From: Candidatus Pelagibacter sp.
GTDB taxonomy: Bacteria > Pseudomonadota > Alphaproteobacteria > Pelagibacterales > Pelagibacteraceae
Assembly (NCBI GenBank): GCA_029941985.1
Contig: JAPYTV010000018.1
Coordinates: 1-14,587 of the forward strand
Direction: 5' to 3'
DNA: 14,587 nt
Position 1 is the first letter of the stretch; each line of letters starts with the position of its first letter. Position numbers and translations under genes: made by a program. The notes beneath the pieces are model-generated. The model saw nothing but the letters and a program-made list of their open reading frames with translations. It was not told where the DNA came from and did no database searches. Shown in pieces: positions 1-7,416 of this stretch.

Positions 1-11
1 CAAATAAATAT

Positions 12-749
12 ATGTATTTTATAGCTAATTGGAAAATGTATGGTGATCTAAAATCAATAAAAACATTAAATAAAGTAATCAAATTTACAAAATCTTACAA
101 AAATAATAAATATAAATTGGTTTATTGTCCTCCTTTTACTTTGTTGAGTTCATTTTCAAATAAGCTAAGAAAAACTAATATTGATATAGGAGCTCAAAAT
201 TGTCACCATAGTGAAAACTATGGTGCTTTTACAGGCTCTATAAATTCAAAAATGTTAAAAAATATTGGTGCTAATTATATTATTATTGGCCACTCAGAAA
301 ATAGAACTGAAGGTGAAACAAATAAATTAATAAATAAAAAAATTAAAAATGCCTTAAAATATAAGATAAAAGTTATTTTTTGTATTGGAGAAACTTTAGC
401 TGAAAGAAAAAATAAGAAAACTTATAGGGTTTTGACTAATCAAATTTTGTCTGGTTTAAAAAATATAAATAAATTATCAAATATTATTATAGCTTATGAA
501 CCTGTCTGGTCCATTGGAACCGGTATTATTCCGAATTCTAAAGAGCTATTAAAGAATATTAATTTTATTAAATCCTTAATTAAAACTAAATTAAAATATA
601 AATCTCCAAAAATCTTGTATGGAGGTTCTGTTAATCAAAAAAATATAAGTGATTTAAAAAAAATTGCTATTATTGATGGTTTTCTTATTGGTGGAGCTTC
701 TCAAAACGCAAAAAAATTTATTGATATAGTTAAAAAAACCTTTAATTAA
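12..749 (+). CDS. tpiA: Triose-phosphate isomerase
   Basis: Interconverts dihydroxyacetone phosphate and glyceraldehyde 3-phosphate in the cytosol (glycolysis/gluconeogenesis). The 245-residue protein is full length for the family (about 250). The N-terminal NWK motif supplies the substrate-binding Lys8. The electrophilic His94 lies in IIGHSENR, the general base Glu163 in AYEPVW, flexible loop 6 follows as WSIGTG (166-171), and the phosphate-binding GGSV is at 204-207. The usual GHSERR is GHSENR here (Asn97), a minor substitution outside the catalytic residues. The ATG start gives the expected short lead into NWK. Only 11 bases precede it in the window and they show no Shine-Dalgarno, so the upstream promoter or partner gene cannot be judged. 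secG follows after 5 bases, so co-transcription is likely. Identification is secure from the motifs. Confidence 0.97.
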   Translation: MYFIANWKMYGDLKSIKTLNKVIKFTKSYKNNKYKLVYCPPFTLLSSFSNKLRKTNIDIGAQNCHHSENYGAFTGSINSKMLKNIGANYIIIGHSENRTEGETNKLINKKIKNALKYKIKVIFCIGETLAERKNKKTYRVLTNQILSGLKNINKLSNIIIAYEPVWSIGTGIIPNSKELLKNINFIKSLIKTKLKYKSPKILYGGSVNQKNISDLKKIAIIDGFLIGGASQNAKKFIDIVKKTFN

Positions 750-754
750 CCCCC

Positions 755-1057
755 ATGGAAAATATTTTATTAGTATTGAATATAGTGATAGCAGTAATTT
801 TGGTACTTTTAATACTTCTTCAAAAATCTGAGGGTGGGGCACTTGGAATAGGTGTTTCTCAAGATAATTTTATGTTCTCTAGATCAGCTGGAAATTTCAT
901 GACTAAAGCTACTGCTGTGGTTGCAACGTTTTTTATAATTTGTAGTCTTGGATTAACAATAATTTCAAGAGGAGAATTAACACCAACAACATCAGTTTTA
1001 GATAAAATTGAAGAAAAATCAGACGATACTCCTAAAATTCCAGAAAATAACAATTAA
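755..1057 (+). CDS. secG: Preprotein translocase subunit SecG
   Basis: Small inner-membrane subunit of the SecYEG channel that assists SecA-driven protein export. The 100-residue product has the family layout: a first membrane helix at about 3-22, a conserved cytoplasmic loop with LLQKSEGGALG (21-31) continuing to about residue 50, and a second helix at about 52-71. The tail is polar and acidic, rich in Pro, Glu and Asn, and poorly conserved in the family. The linkage tpiA-secG-pyrG is common in alphaproteobacteria and supports the call. There is no Shine-Dalgarno before the ATG; the 5 bases after the tpiA stop are mostly C. Co-transcription with tpiA is inferred from spacing. Confidence 0.93.
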   Translation: MENILLVLNIVIAVILVLLILLQKSEGGALGIGVSQDNFMFSRSAGNFMTKATAVVATFFIICSLGLTIISRGELTPTTSVLDKIEEKSDDTPKIPENNN

Positions 1058-1097
1058 TACTTTTCAATTTAGTAATATGCAGATATAAGGTAATTCC
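1058..1097 (+). promoter_or_regulatory. secG-pyrG gap with Shine-Dalgarno and possible -10 box
   Basis: This 40-base gap is the longest fully contained non-coding stretch in the window. AAGG at 1087-1090, seven bases before the pyrG ATG, is the one clear Shine-Dalgarno I see and fixes that start. TAATAT at 1073-1078 resembles a -10 box and could give pyrG its own promoter, but no convincing -35 element is seen at the right distance. In such AT-rich DNA the -10 match is weak evidence. The ribosome-binding site is the firmer call. Confidence 0.35.
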
Positions 1098-2714
1098 ATG
1101 GCGCGATATATATTTGTCACTGGCGGCGTGGTTTCTTCATTAGGAAAAGGCCTTTCATCAGCTTCTCTAGCTTACTTACTTCAGTCAAGAGGTTTTAAAG
1201 TAAGACTTAGAAAATTAGATCCATATTTAAATGTTGATCCTGGCACAATGAGTCCATTTCAACATGGTGAAGTTTTTGTTACCGATGACGGTGCGGAAAC
1301 AGATTTAGACTTGGGTCACTATGAGAGATTTTCAGGAATTTCAGCAAAAAAAACGGATAATATCACAACAGGCAAAATTTATAGTGATGTCTTAAAAAAA
1401 GAACGTAAAGGTGGTTATTTAGGTAAAACCGTTCAAGTTATTCCTCATATTACCGATCGTATAAAAGAATTTATAAAAAATGATGTTGCTAAAGAAGATT
1501 TTGTTATCTGTGAAATTGGTGGAACAGTTGGAGATATAGAAAGTCTTCCATTTGTTGAAGCCATTAGACAGTTTGCAAATGATATAGGAAAAAAAAATAC
1601 ATTATTTATTCATCTTACTTTAGTTCCATACATGAAAGCTTCAGATGAAATTAAAACAAAACCCACTCAACATTCTGTAAAGGAACTTAGAAGTATTGGT
1701 ATTCAACCAGATATAATTATTTGTAGATCTGAAAGAGCCATTCCTTTAAATCAAAGAAAAAAAATATCTTTATTTTGCAATGTAGATATAAAAAATGTGA
1801 TTGAAACAGTTGATGTAAAAACTATTTATGAAGCTCCAATAAGCTTTAACAAAGAAAATTTAGATAAACAAGTCCTTGATTATTTTAAAATTAAAACAAG
1901 AAAAAAAGTTAATTTAAATCCTTGGAAAAAAATTACCAAAACTGTCTTACATACAAAAAAATCTATAAATATTGCTATTATAGGAAAATATGTTGATTTA
2001 AAGGATGCTTATAAATCTTTAGATGAAGCATTAACTCATGGTGGTATTCATAATAATTTAAAAGTTAATTTAGTTAGAATTGATTCTGAAATTTTAAAGT
2101 TTTCTGAAATTAAAAATAAATTAAAAAATGTTTCTGGAATTTTAATACCAGGTGGTTTTGGAAAAAGAGGTACTAACGGTAAAATAGAAGCTATAAAATA
2201 CGCAAGACAAAATAAAATTCCATTTTTAGGAATTTGCTTTGGAATGCAAATGGCAATTATTGAATTTGCAAGAAGTAAACTTAATATTAAAAAAGCCACT
2301 TCAAGTGAGTTTGGCCCTGGAGGTCTACCCATCATAGGATTAATTAACGAATGGAATAAAGGTGGAAAAATAATCAAAGGTACCGATAAAGATTTAGGTG
2401 GAACAATGAGACTTGGTCTCTATGAAGCTAAATTAAAAGATAATTCATTGATCCAAAAAATTTACAAATCTAAGTCTATTAAAGAGAGGCATAGACACAG
2501 ATATGAAGTTAACATCGCATACAAAGACCAGTTTGAAAAAAATGGCATGATTTTTTCTGGTTTATCACCAGATAAAAAATTACCTGAAATAATTGAATTA
2601 AAAAACCACCCATGGTTTGTTGGTGTTCAATTTCATCCAGAATTTAGATCTAGACCTTTAGCTCCACATCCATTATTCTCATCATTTATTAGGGCTTCAA
2701 AAAATCATAAATGA
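1098..2714 (+). CDS. pyrG: CTP synthase
   Basis: Makes CTP from UTP, ATP and glutamine, the last step of pyrimidine nucleotide synthesis. The 538-residue protein is close to the usual 540-550. The N-terminal synthetase domain (to about 265) begins FVTGGVVSSLGKG with the ATP-binding loop. It carries the Mg-binding acidic residues Asp71 (in TDLDLGHYERF) and Glu139 (CEIGGTVGD), plus the UTP-site KTKPTQHSV (187-194 region). The C-terminal class I glutamine amidotransferase domain (about 290-535) has the oxyanion loop PGGFG (351-355), nucleophile Cys380 in LGICFGMQ, and His513/Glu515 in QFHPEF, so the full triad is present. The stop overlaps the kdsA start in an ATGA tetranucleotide, implying translational coupling. 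It is the only gene here with a clear Shine-Dalgarno. Confidence 0.98.
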   Translation: MARYIFVTGGVVSSLGKGLSSASLAYLLQSRGFKVRLRKLDPYLNVDPGTMSPFQHGEVFVTDDGAETDLDLGHYERFSGISAKKTDNITTGKIYSDVLKKERKGGYLGKTVQVIPHITDRIKEFIKNDVAKEDFVICEIGGTVGDIESLPFVEAIRQFANDIGKKNTLFIHLTLVPYMKASDEIKTKPTQHSVKELRSIGIQPDIIICRSERAIPLNQRKKISLFCNVDIKNVIETVDVKTIYEAPISFNKENLDKQVLDYFKIKTRKKVNLNPWKKITKTVLHTKKSINIAIIGKYVDLKDAYKSLDEALTHGGIHNNLKVNLVRIDSEILKFSEIKNKLKNVSGILIPGGFGKRGTNGKIEAIKYARQNKIPFLGICFGMQMAIIEFARSKLNIKKATSSEFGPGGLPIIGLINEWNKGGKIIKGTDKDLGGTMRLGLYEAKLKDNSLIQKIYKSKSIKERHRHRYEVNIAYKDQFEKNGMIFSGLSPDKKLPEIIELKNHPWFVGVQFHPEFRSRPLAPHPLFSSFIRASKNHK

Positions 2715-3535
2715 AAAATATTAAAGTAAATTGTGAAAATATAGAGATTTCAAATAATAATAAAATTTGCATAATAGCAGGTCCATGCCAACTTGAAACT
2801 GAACAACATGCAATGGATATGGCCGGTAAAATCAAAGAAATTACCTCTAAATTTAGTATGGGTTTTATTTATAAAACATCTTTTGATAAAGCTAACAGAA
2901 CAAGTCTTAAGGGTAAAAGAGGAGCTGGTCTTGAGCACTCTTTGCCAATTTTTGATAAAATTAAAAAAGAATTAAATATACCAATTTTAACTGACATCCA
3001 TAATGCTGAACAATGTTCTATAGTTGCCGATCATGTAGATGTTTTACAAATTCCAGCTTTCTTATGTAGGCAAACAGACTTATTAATTGCTGCCGCTAAA
3101 ACAAATAAAATTATTAATGTCAAAAAAGGGCAATTTCTTGCACCATGGGATATGGTTAATGTTACGAAAAAAATTGCTGACTCTGGTAACAATAATATTT
3201 TAGTTACAGAGAGAGGCGCAAGTTTTGGATACAATACTTTAGTATCAGATATGAGATCTTTGCCTATAATGGCAAAAAATGGTTACCCTATAATATTTGA
3301 TGCTACACATTCTGTGCAACAACCTGGAGGTTTAGGTGAATCAAGTGGGGGTCAAAGAGAATTTGTTCAATATTTAGCTAGAGCTGCTGTAGCAGTAGGT
3401 GTTGCTGGTGTTTTTATTGAGACACATCAGGATCCTGATAATGCTCCTTCTGACGGCCCAAACATGGTTCCATTAGATAAATTAGAAAAATTATTATCTC
3501 AACTTTTTGAAATCGATAATTTAATTAAAAAATAA
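2711..3535 (+). CDS. kdsA: 2-dehydro-3-deoxyphosphooctonate aldolase (Kdo-8-P synthase)
   Basis: Condenses phosphoenolpyruvate and arabinose 5-phosphate to Kdo 8-phosphate, committing carbon to the LPS inner core; it therefore implies a Kdo-type LPS outer membrane. The 274-residue TIM-barrel protein shows AGPCQLE (23-29), YKTSFDKANRTS (54-65), IPAFLCRQTDLL (114-125), KKGQFLAPWDM (138-148), FDATHSVQ (196-203) and the C-terminal THQDPDNAPSDGPN. Cys26 in AGPC, with His200, Glu237 and Asp248, matches the four metal ligands of the metal-dependent class typified by Aquifex KdsA; the metal-independent E. coli type has Asn at the Cys position. Metal dependence is thus inferred from family knowledge. 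The gene starts within the pyrG stop and ends immediately before the eno ATG, so it sits inside one operon. Confidence 0.96.
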   Translation: MKNIKVNCENIEISNNNKICIIAGPCQLETEQHAMDMAGKIKEITSKFSMGFIYKTSFDKANRTSLKGKRGAGLEHSLPIFDKIKKELNIPILTDIHNAEQCSIVADHVDVLQIPAFLCRQTDLLIAAAKTNKIINVKKGQFLAPWDMVNVTKKIADSGNNNILVTERGASFGYNTLVSDMRSLPIMAKNGYPIIFDATHSVQQPGGLGESSGGQREFVQYLARAAVAVGVAGVFIETHQDPDNAPSDGPNMVPLDKLEKLLSQLFEIDNLIKK

Positions 3536-4798
3536 ATGAGTAAAATTTTAAAGATAAGAGCTCGTCAAGTTTTTGATAGCAGAGGAAATCCAACTATAGA
3601 GGCAGAAGTTTATTCTAAAAATTTAAGCTCTTCAGCTATTTGTCCATCTGGAGCGTCTACAGGTACTTATGAAGCTTATGAAAAAAGAGATAAAAATAAT
3701 AAAAAGTATTTAGGCAAAAGTGTTTTAAGTGCAGTTAAATTAGTAAATACAAAAATTTCAAAAAAATTAAAAGGTCAAAATATTCATGATCAAGAACGTA
3801 TTGATGTGTTGTTAATAAATCTTGATGGCACAAAGCAAAAAAGTAATTTAGGAGCAAATGCAATTTTAGCTGTGTCAATAGCTGTAAAAAAACTTTCAGC
3901 AAAAATAAAAAAAATATCTTTGTATAAAACTTTTTTAATTAAAAAAAACTTTCAATTACCATACCCAATGATGAACATTATTAATGGTGGAGCACATGCT
4001 AATAATGGTTTGAGAATTCAAGAGTTTATGATTAGACCCGATAAAGCAAAAAATTTTTCTGAGGCTATGAGAATTTGTTTTATTGTTATAAACAATTTAA
4101 GAAATTTAATTAAAAAAAAAGGTTTATCAACATCAGTTGGTGATGAAGGCGGATTTGCACCCATGATTAATAACAACAATCAAGCATTAGATTTAATTGT
4201 ATTAGCTATTAAAAAATCTGGATTTAAAAATGGTAAGGATGTATCAATATGCCTTGATGTTGCCGCTAATGAATTATTTAAGAATAATAAATATTCTATT
4301 CACTCAAGAAGTTATGTATCTGTAGGCAAATCAATTAAAGAATATGAAAAAATAATCAATAAATATAAAATTAAATCAATAGAAGATCCCTTTGCAGAAA
4401 ATGATTGGACAGCGTGGAATAAATTAATGAAGTCTATAAATACAAATAAAGTGCAAATTGTTGGGGATGATCTTTATGTAACTAATCTTGAAAGATTAAA
4501 AAAAGGTTTTTTAAATGGTTCTTCAAATTCAATTTTAATAAAATTAAACCAAATTGGTACTGTTTCCGAAACATTAGATGTTATAAGATTTGCACAAATT
4601 ATTGGTTATAAAACAATCATTTCACACAGATCTGGTGATAGTGAAGATACATTTATTGCTGATCTAGCAGTTGGTACCAATTCTAATCAAATAAAAACTG
4701 GCTCTTTAGCAAGATCTGAAAGAGTAGCTAAATATAACCAATTAATACGTATTGAAGAAGAACTTGGAAACAATGTTAGAATGAATAAGATTCGTTGA
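3536..4798 (+). CDS. eno: Enolase (phosphopyruvate hydratase)
   Basis: Interconverts 2-phosphoglycerate and phosphoenolpyruvate; PEP is also the substrate of KdsA encoded just upstream. The 420-residue protein is slightly short for the family. N-terminal domain: ARQVFDSRGNPT (9-20) and the mobile loop SGASTGTYEA (38-47). Barrel domain: INGGAHANN with His154, VGDEGGFAP with catalytic Glu204, Mg ligands Asp241, Glu284 (SIEDPFAE) and Asp311 (GDDLYVTN), catalytic Lys336 in IKLNQIGT, and SHRSGDSEDT (363-371). The loop residue after STG is Thr, where Glu or Lys is common. The ATG directly follows the kdsA TAA. The TGA stop shares its last base with the next gene's ATG (TGATG). Confidence 0.98.
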   Translation: MSKILKIRARQVFDSRGNPTIEAEVYSKNLSSSAICPSGASTGTYEAYEKRDKNNKKYLGKSVLSAVKLVNTKISKKLKGQNIHDQERIDVLLINLDGTKQKSNLGANAILAVSIAVKKLSAKIKKISLYKTFLIKKNFQLPYPMMNIINGGAHANNGLRIQEFMIRPDKAKNFSEAMRICFIVINNLRNLIKKKGLSTSVGDEGGFAPMINNNNQALDLIVLAIKKSGFKNGKDVSICLDVAANELFKNNKYSIHSRSYVSVGKSIKEYEKIINKYKIKSIEDPFAENDWTAWNKLMKSINTNKVQIVGDDLYVTNLERLKKGFLNGSSNSILIKLNQIGTVSETLDVIRFAQIIGYKTIISHRSGDSEDTFIADLAVGTNSNQIKTGSLARSERVAKYNQLIRIEEELGNNVRMNKIR

Positions 4799-5100
4799 TG
4801 TTTGACAAAATACAAAAAAATTTTTTTTTATTAATCTCTACATTTTTAATTTTTTATTTCTTTTTTAATTTACTAGATGGAGATAGAGGACTTTTTTCCT
4901 TTTTTAAAAAAAAAGAAATTTTAGTTAATCTACAAAATCAAGAATCAGAACTAACGAGCAAGATTAAAAACTTCGAATTTAAAAATTCGTTACTAAGTGA
5001 TAATTTGGACCTAGATTATGTTGAAATATTAATCAGAAAAAAGTTTTTATTTGGAGAAGAAGGCGAGACACTTTATATAATTAGTAAAAATGACAATTAG
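4798..5100 (+). CDS. ftsB: FtsB/DivIC-type septum formation initiator
   Basis: Predicted bitopic inner-membrane divisome protein of the FtsB/DivIC family, which pairs with FtsL and FtsQ at the septum. The 100 residues contain a short cytoplasmic N-terminus, one membrane helix at about 8-26 (Phe/Leu/Ile-rich), then LLDGDRGLF resembling the GERGL found after the helix in this family. A probable coiled coil follows (about 37-70, with LVNLQNQESELTSKI), then a short C-terminal part with DLDYVEILIRKKF. I chose the ATG at 4798, overlapping the eno TGA by one base, over an in-frame TTG at 4795 that would add one residue. Position right after eno is the usual alphaproteobacterial one for this gene. 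Its last 11 bases overlap lipA. The family is diverse, so the symbol rests on architecture plus context. Confidence 0.85.
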   Translation: MFDKIQKNFFLLISTFLIFYFFFNLLDGDRGLFSFFKKKEILVNLQNQESELTSKIKNFEFKNSLLSDNLDLDYVEILIRKKFLFGEEGETLYIISKNDN

Positions 5101-6007
5101 ACACCCTGAAAAAGTAAATAAACCAATTAATCCAATCCAAAAAAAACCTGATTGGATAAGGTCTAGATTGACTAATAGTAAGGAATTTTTTTTAACTAAA
5201 ACTATTATTAACAATAATAATTTAGTAACCGTTTGTCAGGAAGCAAATTGTCCAAATATTACTGAATGTTGGAGTAAGCGACATGCAACTTTTATGATTA
5301 TGGGTGACACTTGCACAAGAGCTTGTGCTTTTTGTGATGTTAAAACAGGTAAGCCTAGAAAATTAGATCAATTAGAACCTATTAAGATTTCGCAAGCAGT
5401 AAATAAACTTAACTTAAAACATGTAGTTATAACATCTGTTGACAGAGATGATCTTGAAGATGGTGGTTCAAATCATTTTTATGAAGTTATAAATCAAATT
5501 AGAAAAAAAAATCCTAACACTTCAATAGAAGTGTTAACACCAGATTTTCTTAGAAAGGGTGATGCTTATAAAAAAGTGCTTGAAGCAAATCCCGATGTTT
5601 TCAACCACAACATAGAAACGGTACCAAGACTTTATTTAAAAGTAAGACCTGGATCTAGATATTTTTCATCTTTAGAGTTATTAAAAAATGCAAAAGTTGT
5701 TAATAAAAATATTTTTACTAAATCAGGTTTAATGGTTGGGTTAGGTGAAAACAAAGAAGAGATTGTGCAAGTTATGAATGATTTAAAAGCTGCTGATGTA
5801 GATTTTTTAACAATAGGTCAATATTTACAACCTTCTGTAAAACATCACCCTTTAGATCGTTATTATCATCCTGATGAATTTAAAGAATTAGAAACAATTG
5901 CCAAATCTAAAGGCTTTTTATTAGTTTCCTCTACACCTTTAACAAGATCATCTTACCATGCAGATGAGGATTTTGCTCAATTACAAAAAAATAGATTAAA
6001 AAATTAA
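5090..6007 (+). CDS. lipA: Lipoyl synthase
   Basis: Radical-SAM enzyme inserting sulfur at C6 and C8 of protein-bound octanoyl groups to form lipoyl cofactors for 2-oxoacid dehydrogenases and the glycine cleavage system. The 305-residue protein has both Fe-S sites. The auxiliary cluster is Cys49, Cys54 and Cys60 (CQEANCPNITEC) with the C-terminal RSSY serine (286-289). The radical-SAM cluster is Cys75, Cys79 and Cys82 in CTRACAFC. VDRDDLEDGG (117-126) and GLMVGLGE (213-220) are also typical. The ATG start lies inside the ftsB coding end with an 11-base overlap. The next in-frame Met (69) would lose the first cluster, so this start, or one near it, is required. No pdh or lpd gene lies beside it. 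Confidence 0.97.
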   Translation: MTIRHPEKVNKPINPIQKKPDWIRSRLTNSKEFFLTKTIINNNNLVTVCQEANCPNITECWSKRHATFMIMGDTCTRACAFCDVKTGKPRKLDQLEPIKISQAVNKLNLKHVVITSVDRDDLEDGGSNHFYEVINQIRKKNPNTSIEVLTPDFLRKGDAYKKVLEANPDVFNHNIETVPRLYLKVRPGSRYFSSLELLKNAKVVNKNIFTKSGLMVGLGENKEEIVQVMNDLKAADVDFLTIGQYLQPSVKHHPLDRYYHPDEFKELETIAKSKGFLLVSSTPLTRSSYHADEDFAQLQKNRLKN

Positions 6008-6457
6008 ATGCCTAAAGCTTCAGTTAAGAGATTAATTGCATGTAGTAAAGGACAGTTGATTGATCTTGTTCTTGATATTGAAAAATATCCACTATTTGTA
6101 CCATTTTGTATTGATGCTCATGTTTACGAAAAAAATGAACAAGGAGATTTAATATTAATAATTGCAGATCTTACAATTGGAAAGGGTCCTCTCAAAGATA
6201 CTTATAAAAGCGATATTCAATACAATAAAAAAAGCAATTCCATTAAAGTTACAAACATAGGTGGCCCCTTAAAATACTTAGAAAATACTTGGAATTTTAA
6301 TGATTATGAAGGTGGTACAGAAATTTTTTTTGATATTGATTTTGAAATTGAAAATAAATTTTTAAATATTATTATGACAAAATCTTTTCAATTTTGTTTA
6401 GATAAAATAGCTGATGCTTTTCAGAAAAGAGCAAGTAAACTATTTAATGATGTCTAA
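6008..6457 (+). CDS. COQ10/RatA-type START-domain protein
   Basis: 149-residue single-domain protein of the polyketide cyclase/START superfamily that includes mitochondrial Coq10 (ubiquinone-binding chaperone) and E. coli RatA. The family signature is in DIEKYPLFVPFC (23-34), followed by a beta-rich middle with GPLKDTYKSDI and GGPLKYLENTWNF, and a C-terminal helix at about 119-146 ending in AFQKRASKLF. No signal peptide or membrane helix is seen. A role in binding quinone or another lipid for respiration is inferred from the Coq10 relationship. The RatA annotation comes from a reported ribosome-association effect of the E. coli homologue and should not be read as evidence of a toxin-antitoxin pair; no antitoxin partner is adjacent. 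The ATG abuts the lipA stop. The 3' end overlaps the opposing gene by 18 bases. Confidence 0.88.
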   Translation: MPKASVKRLIACSKGQLIDLVLDIEKYPLFVPFCIDAHVYEKNEQGDLILIIADLTIGKGPLKDTYKSDIQYNKKSNSIKVTNIGGPLKYLENTWNFNDYEGGTEIFFDIDFEIENKFLNIIMTKSFQFCLDKIADAFQKRASKLFNDV

Positions 6458-6913
6458 AATCAAATTAAGTGATTTTCTTACAGTAGCTCTTTGAATACTT
6501 ATTCTTCCTTTATTTTTGAATAAAAACTTATTTATTTTAACAATATTTATCCTTTTTACTCCTATATAGACTAATCCTACCGGTTTTTTTTTCGTTCCAC
6601 CGTTAGGTCCTGCAATTCCAGTTATTGATATATAGATATTTGATTTACAAATTTTACTTAAATTTTTAATCATAGAAAAACAACATTGTTTACTTACAGC
6701 TCCATGCTTTTTAATGATTTGTTTTGGAATTTTTAAAATATTTATTTTTGCTTGATTAGAGTAAGTGATTAAACCCATTTCAAATATTTTTGATGAACCA
6801 CTTATTGAGGTAATTGAACTAGATAGCATTCCACCTGAACAAGATTCTGCAAATGAAATCTTTAGTTTTTTTTTGATTAATTTTTTTACAACTTTATTAG
6901 CTAACTTCATCAT
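6440..6913 (-). CDS. pncC: CinA C-terminal-domain protein, nicotinamide-nucleotide amidase (PncC)
   Basis: Stand-alone CinA C-terminal domain of 157 residues; family members hydrolyse NMN to nicotinate mononucleotide, recycling NAD by-products. Motifs are AESCSGG (22-28) containing the probable catalytic Ser24, YSNQAK (51-56), HGAVS (70-74) and SITGIAGPNGG (96-106) followed by KPVGLVYIG. The N-terminal molybdopterin-binding-like CinA domain is absent, so this is the short form. Two ATGs stand at the start. I use the outer one, which shares a base with the pgpA stop (TAATG), implying coupled translation. The gene order COQ10-like, cinA, ispDF recurs in alphaproteobacteria with cinA pointing away from lipA as here. 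The amidase function is by family; activity is not shown by the sequence alone. Confidence 0.9.
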   Translation of the reverse strand: MMKLANKVVKKLIKKKLKISFAESCSGGMLSSSITSISGSSKIFEMGLITYSNQAKINILKIPKQIIKKHGAVSKQCCFSMIKNLSKICKSNIYISITGIAGPNGGTKKKPVGLVYIGVKRINIVKINKFLFKNKGRISIQRATVRKSLNLILDIIK

Positions 6914-7416
6914 TATAAAATGTAGCTTTTAATTATTATGAAGCATACCATCGATAAGACCACATAGAGTCCAGCACAAATATCATCCATAATTACTCCA
7001 AAACTATTTTTGAAGTTTTTATCAAAAAAACTTACTGGGAATGGTTTTATTATATCAAAATATCTAAAAAGAATAAAAAATATCGAATAATAAATTAAAG
7101 CTTCACCACTTTCTTTTGTAGTGCCATGGGATATTTCATAAAGATAAATAGGTATGGATTGTCCTAAAAATTCATCAATTATTATTTCTCCAGGGTCTTT
7201 ATTCTCGCTATTTTTAATATAACTTGCAACAGCAAAAAAAGAATAAATAAAAATTATTATTAAAACTATTAGTATAATGTTTGATGAAGTATTTAATATA
7301 TGAAATAAGTAAAACAAAATTATTGTTGTCGCTAAAGATCCAAAAGTTCCAGGAATAAACTTAATTTTCCCTAAACCAAACATTGTTACAAATAATGAAT
7401 TGAATGATTTAATCAT
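6913..7416 (-). CDS. pgpA: Phosphatidylglycerophosphatase A
   Basis: Membrane phosphatase that removes the phosphate of phosphatidylglycerophosphate to give phosphatidylglycerol. The 167-residue protein has the PgpA set: GLGKIKFIPGTFGSL (14-28), DPGEIIIDEFLGQ (74-86, acidic Asp81/Glu82), FRYFDIIKPFPV (117-128, Arg118, Asp121, Lys124) and GVIMDDICAGLY (140-151, Asp144/Asp145). Hydrophobic segments at about 27-41, 47-66, 105-120 and 145-165 fit a multi-pass inner-membrane protein. It overlaps ispDF by 8 bases at its start and pncC by one base at its end, so the three minus-strand genes form one operon. Confidence 0.94.
   Translation of the reverse strand: MIKSFNSLFVTMFGLGKIKFIPGTFGSLATTIILFYLFHILNTSSNIILIVLIIIFIYSFFAVASYIKNSENKDPGEIIIDEFLGQSIPIYLYEISHGTTKESGEALIYYSIFFILFRYFDIIKPFPVSFFDKNFKNSFGVIMDDICAGLYVVLSMVCFIIIKSYIL

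Noticed and set aside
2048..2377. Open frame of about 109 codons antisense to pyrG
   Set aside because: It lies wholly inside the conserved glutaminase domain of CTP synthase, has no recognisable motif and no start context. Similar antisense frames inside kdsA, ispDF, ntrX, trkA and trkH were dismissed for the same reasons.
4974..4989. Inverted repeat CGAATTT-aa-AAATTCG in ftsB
   Set aside because: The loop is only two bases, the stem is mostly A/T and it lies in the coiled-coil coding sequence; expected by chance in AT-rich DNA.
6008..6457. RatA toxin of a toxin-antitoxin system
   Set aside because: The family fits Coq10/START and gene order next to lipA is that of the COQ10-like gene; no antitoxin-like gene (RatB type) is adjacent.
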